A DNA stretch of 64,000 bases from NCBI RefSeq assembly GCF_024713975.1, contig NC_091114.1, positions 10,946,001 through 11,010,000 on the forward strand, given 5' to 3'. Source of the DNA: Paralichthys olivaceus (taxonomy: Eukaryota; Chordata; Actinopteri; Pleuronectiformes; Paralichthyidae). This document shows, piece after piece, positions 61,401 through 64,000 of this stretch; the stretch's first letter is position 1, and every line of letters begins with the position of its first letter. Position numbers and translations under genes: made by a program. Under the pieces are notes generated by a model, which was not told where the DNA came from, did no database searches, and saw only the letters and a list, made by a program, of their open reading frames with translations.

Positions 61401-64000
61401 CAACAACTACCGCCGCAACGACAACAACTACTGCCCCAACAACAACAACAACTGCCCCAACTACAACAACTACTACCCCAACAACAACAACTGCCCCAAC
61501 TACAACAACTACTACCCCAACAACAACAACTGCCCCAACTACAACTACCACCCCAACTACAACAACAACTGTCCCAACGACAACAACTACTACCCCAACA
61601 ACAACAACTGCCCCAACTACAACTACCACCCCAACTACAACAACAACTGCCCCAACGACAACAACAACTGCCCCAACCACAACAACTACTGCACCAACTA
61701 CAACAACTAGTGCCCCAACGACGACAACAACTGCCCCAACAACAACAACAACTGCCCCAACGACAACAGCAACTGCCCCAACTACAACAACTACCGCCCC
61801 AACGACAACAACTACTGCCCCAACGACAACAACAACTGCCCCAACTACAACAACTACCGCCCCAACGACAACAACAACTGCCCCAACTACAACAACTACC
61901 GCCCCAACAACAACAACTACTGCCCCAACGACAACAACAACTGCACCAACTACAACAACTAGTGCCCCAACGACGACAACAACTGCACCAACTACAACAA
62001 CAACTGCACCAACTACAACAACAACTGCCCCAACTACAACAACAACTGCCACAACTACAACAACAACTGCCCCAACAACAACAACAACTGCCGCAACTAC
62101 AACAACTGCCCCAACAACAACAACAACTGCCCCAACTACAACAACTACCGCCCCAACAATAACAACTGCCCCAACGACAACAACTACTGCCCCAACAACA
62201 ACAACAACTGCCCCAACTACAACAACTACCGCCCCAACGACAACAACTGCCCCAACTACAACCACTGCCCCAACGACAACAACAACTGCACCAACTACAA
62301 CAACAACTGCACCAACTACAACAACAACTGCCCCAACGACAACAACAACTGCCCCAACGACGACAACAATTGCCCCAACAACAACAACAACTGCTCCAAC
62401 GACAACAACTACTGCCCCAACAACAACAACAACTGCCCCAACTACAACAACTACTACCCCAACGACAACAACTGCCCCAACTACAACCACCGCCCCAACA
62501 ACAACAACAACTGCCCCAACAACAACAACAACTGCCCCAACTACAACAACTACTACCCCAACGACAACAACTGCCCCAACTACAACCACCGCCCCAACGA
62601 CAACAACAACTGCCCCAACTACAACAACTACCGCCGCAACGACAACAACTACTGCCCCAACAACAACAACAACTGCCCCAACTACAACAACTACTACCCC
62701 AACAACAACAACTGCCCCAACTACAACTACCACCCCAACTACAACAACAACTGCACCAACGACAACAACAACTGCCCCAACTACAACAACTACTGCACCA
62801 ACTACAACAACTAGTGCCCCAACAACGACAACAACTGCCGCAACTACAACAACAACTGCCCCAACAACAACAACAACAGCCCCAACTACAACAACTGGTC
62901 CAACGACAACTACAACTGCCCCAACTACAACTACTTCCCCAACGACAAAAACTACTGCCCCAACGACAACAACTACTGCCCCAACAACAACAACAACTGC
63001 CCCAACGACAACAACTACTGCCCCAACAACAACAACAACTGCCCCAACTACAACTACTGCCCCCCCAAGAACAACTGCTCCAACGACAACTACTGCCCCA
63101 ACAACAACAACTGCCCCAACTACAACTACTGCCCCAACAACAACTACTGCCCCAACTACAACAACAACTGCCCCAACTACAACAACTACTGCCACAACTA
63201 CAACAACAACTGCTCCAACGACAACTACAACAGCCCCAACTACAACCACCACGCCAACGACAACAACAACCGCCCCAACGACAACAACAACTGCACCAAC
63301 TACTGCCCCAACTACAACAACAACCGCCCCGACGACAACAACAACTGCCGCAATGACAACTGCCCCAACAACAACAACTACTGCCCCAACGACATCAACA
63401 ACTGCCCCAACGACAACAACAACTGCCCCAACGACAACAACAACTGCCCCAACGACAACTACTGCCCCAACAACAACAACTGCCCCAACTACAACCACCG
63501 CGCCAACGACAACAACAACTGCACCAACTACTGCCCCAACTACAACCACTGCCCCAACGACAACAACTGCACCAACTACTGCCCCAACTACAACAACTGT
63601 CCCAACTATAACAACTACTGCCCCAACGACAACAACAACTGCCCCAACAACAACAACAACTGCCCCAATGACAACAACTACTGCCCCAACTACAACAACT
63701 GCCCCAACGACAACTACAACTGCCCCAACTACAACTACTTCCCCAACGACAACAACAACTGCCCCAATTATAACTACTGCCCCAACGACGACAACAACTG
63801 CCCCAACTACAACTACTGCCCCAACGACAACAACTACCACCCCAACGACGATAACAACTGCCCCAACGACAACAACAACTGCTCCAACGACAACAACTGC
63901 TCCAACGACAACTACAACTGCCCCAACTACAACTACTTCCCCAACTACAACAACTACTGCCCCAACGACGATAACAACTGCCCCAACGACAACAACAACT
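40443..64000 (+). CDS. giant threonine-rich mucin-like protein, 3' end beyond the window
   Basis: Exon 2 is 40430-40485 with ATG at 40443 (MGTRKIISVFLILT, 43 coding bases, phase 1). The next exon starts at 40740 after TATTTTCAG and reads VSYISAADTSTAPTTTT onward to the last base. That exon is 23,261 bases, 7,754 codons, and codon phase at 40742 and at 63962 is the same. The whole product to the window edge is 7,768 residues: a cleavable signal peptide, then only A-P-T4 and A-P-T5 units with rare S, V, M, I, R or K substitutions. I see no Cys, SEA, VWD or membrane segment in the part present. Such a protein would be secreted or surface-held and almost fully O-glycosylated on Thr; this is inferred. 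The start is chosen by the signal peptide and by its match to the upstream paralogue. I did not check every codon singly, but the repeat pattern keeps one phase throughout. Assembly error in repeat copy number is possible. Confidence 0.85.
40894..42432 (+). repeat. two adjacent higher-order copies at the start of the giant exon
   Basis: Bases 40894-41694 are followed directly by a second copy at 41695-42432. Matching landmarks are CTAGTG at 41025 and 41826 (801 apart), and the GTAGCAACG variant at 41408 and 42146 (738 apart), because the second copy lacks 63 bases. Both numbers are multiples of three. A partial third relative begins near 42580 (AACTAGTGCCCAAACGACAA). Confidence 0.85.
46060..49950 (+). 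repeat. 2.57-kb displaced duplication inside the giant exon
   Basis: Rare variants recur exactly 2,571 bases apart: CGATGACAACA at 46081 and 48652, the CGACGACAAC cluster at 46299 and 48870, and the CTAGTGCCCC landmark at 47205 and 49776. The displacement is 857 codons. Between the landmarks there are unit-sized differences that cancel out, so copies are not identical throughout. Confidence 0.7.
49735..55370 (+). repeat. 5.6-kb block, copy A
   Basis: This block recurs at 57165-62840. The displacement is 7,431 bases at 49776/57207, 7,452 at 51720/59172 and 7,470 at 54900/62370. The steps are single-unit insertions in copy B of 21 bases (near 59047-59067) and 18 bases (near 61020-61040). Inside the block, the short junction CCCAACAACTGCCCCAACTA occurs three times (about 51871, 52625 and 53770), showing an older roughly 0.75-1.1-kb higher-order repeat. 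Confidence 0.9.
57165..62840 (+). repeat. 5.6-kb block, copy B
   Basis: This is the second copy of 49735-55370, in direct orientation and separated from it by about 1.8 kb of other repeat sequence. Apart from the two single-unit insertions it looks near-identical where I compared it, including rare words such as CACATACTACAACA (53106 and 60559 regions). All displacements are multiples of three, so the reading frame is kept. Confidence 0.9.

Larger units (their letters stand above)
40767..64000 (+). repeat. 18/21-bp tandem repeat encoding APTTTT / APTTTTT
   Basis: The monomer is GCC CCA ACN ACA ACA ACN (18 bases) or the same with one more ACA (21 bases), in irregular alternation, about 1,150-1,250 units. 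Variants are ATG for the first ACN (M), GTA GCA or GTC CCA for GCC CCA, GCC ACA, and AGT for ACT. The plus strand is almost only A and C with a G in ACG and GCC, so all six frames are open over long stretches. The minus strand carries a GGGG run once per unit. Confidence 0.97.

Noticed and set aside
45270..63356. Long plus-strand frames rich in Leu-Pro-Gln and minus-strand frames rich in Cys-Trp-Gly-Ser within the giant exon
   Set aside because: They are frame-shifted readings of the same 18/21-base repeat and start at GTG-type codons inside it; they are composition shadows.
40744..63840. Unbroken minus-strand frame of about 7,700 codons (V/G/A-rich)
   Set aside because: It is the complement of the APT repeat, which contains no antisense stop words. 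It has no promoter, signal or splice context, whereas the plus-strand frame begins with a signal peptide and matches its paralogue.
40767..64000. Antifreeze glycoprotein gene (Thr-rich polyprotein of polar fish)
   Set aside because: Such genes encode Thr-Ala-Ala or Thr-Pro-Ala tripeptides with short cleavable spacers. Here runs of four or five Thr follow Ala-Pro and no spacers are seen.

Overview
The window is genomic DNA from a teleost fish. The evidence is GT-AG introns of a few hundred bases, CpG-island promoters at two vertebrate housekeeping-type genes, several short repeats typical of ray-finned fish, and two vertebrate genes (zfp91 and cntf) in the same order and orientation as on human chromosome 11. 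Species cannot be read from the sequence; the repeat content suggests a euteleost.

Layout. (1) 1.2-4.0 kb, minus strand: a three-exon gene for a 195-residue IL-6-family cytokine, best read as ciliary neurotrophic factor (cntf). (2) 6.6-11.6 kb, minus strand: an eleven-exon gene for a 630-residue protein with five C2H2 zinc fingers, zfp91. Both gene models were assembled by splice phase and close exactly in frame. (3) 11.7-19.6 kb: AT-rich intergenic DNA with degenerate interspersed repeats. (4) 19.6-26.35 kb, plus strand: a complete twelve-exon gene for a secreted or GPI-anchored mucin-like protein of 1,030 residues. It has a signal peptide, two tracts of six-residue threonine-rich repeats (TTTGGS type), three SEA-like modules and a C-terminal hydrophobic tail. 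(5) 26.4-38.3 kb: intergenic DNA with a palindromic MITE-like element, dinucleotide repeats, a retrotransposon reverse-transcriptase relic, other teleost repeats and a diverged duplicate of the downstream gene's promoter. (6) 38.37 kb to the window end, plus strand: a second mucin-like gene, incomplete at its 3' end. A TATA promoter, a non-coding exon and a 43-base signal-peptide exon lead into one coding exon that stays open for 23,261 bases (7,754 codons), made of A-P-T4 / A-P-T5 units.

The two mucin-like genes look like tandem paralogues. Each has a 5' non-coding exon, then a signal-peptide exon with exactly 43 coding bases and a similar hydrophobic core, then a phase-1 intron into a giant Pro/Thr/Ser exon. 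Their repeat monomers differ completely, so the glycosylated domain seems to have been replaced or re-expanded while the leader was kept. The giant exon grew at several scales: 18/21-base units, 801/738-base adjacent copies, a 2,571-base displacement, and a 5.6-kb block present twice. All displacements measured are multiples of three.

The candidates for an undescribed system are the giant exon with its hierarchical in-frame growth, and the paired mucin locus with its duplicated promoter. The long reading frames on the other frames and the opposite strand of the repeats are composition shadows and are not annotated as genes.
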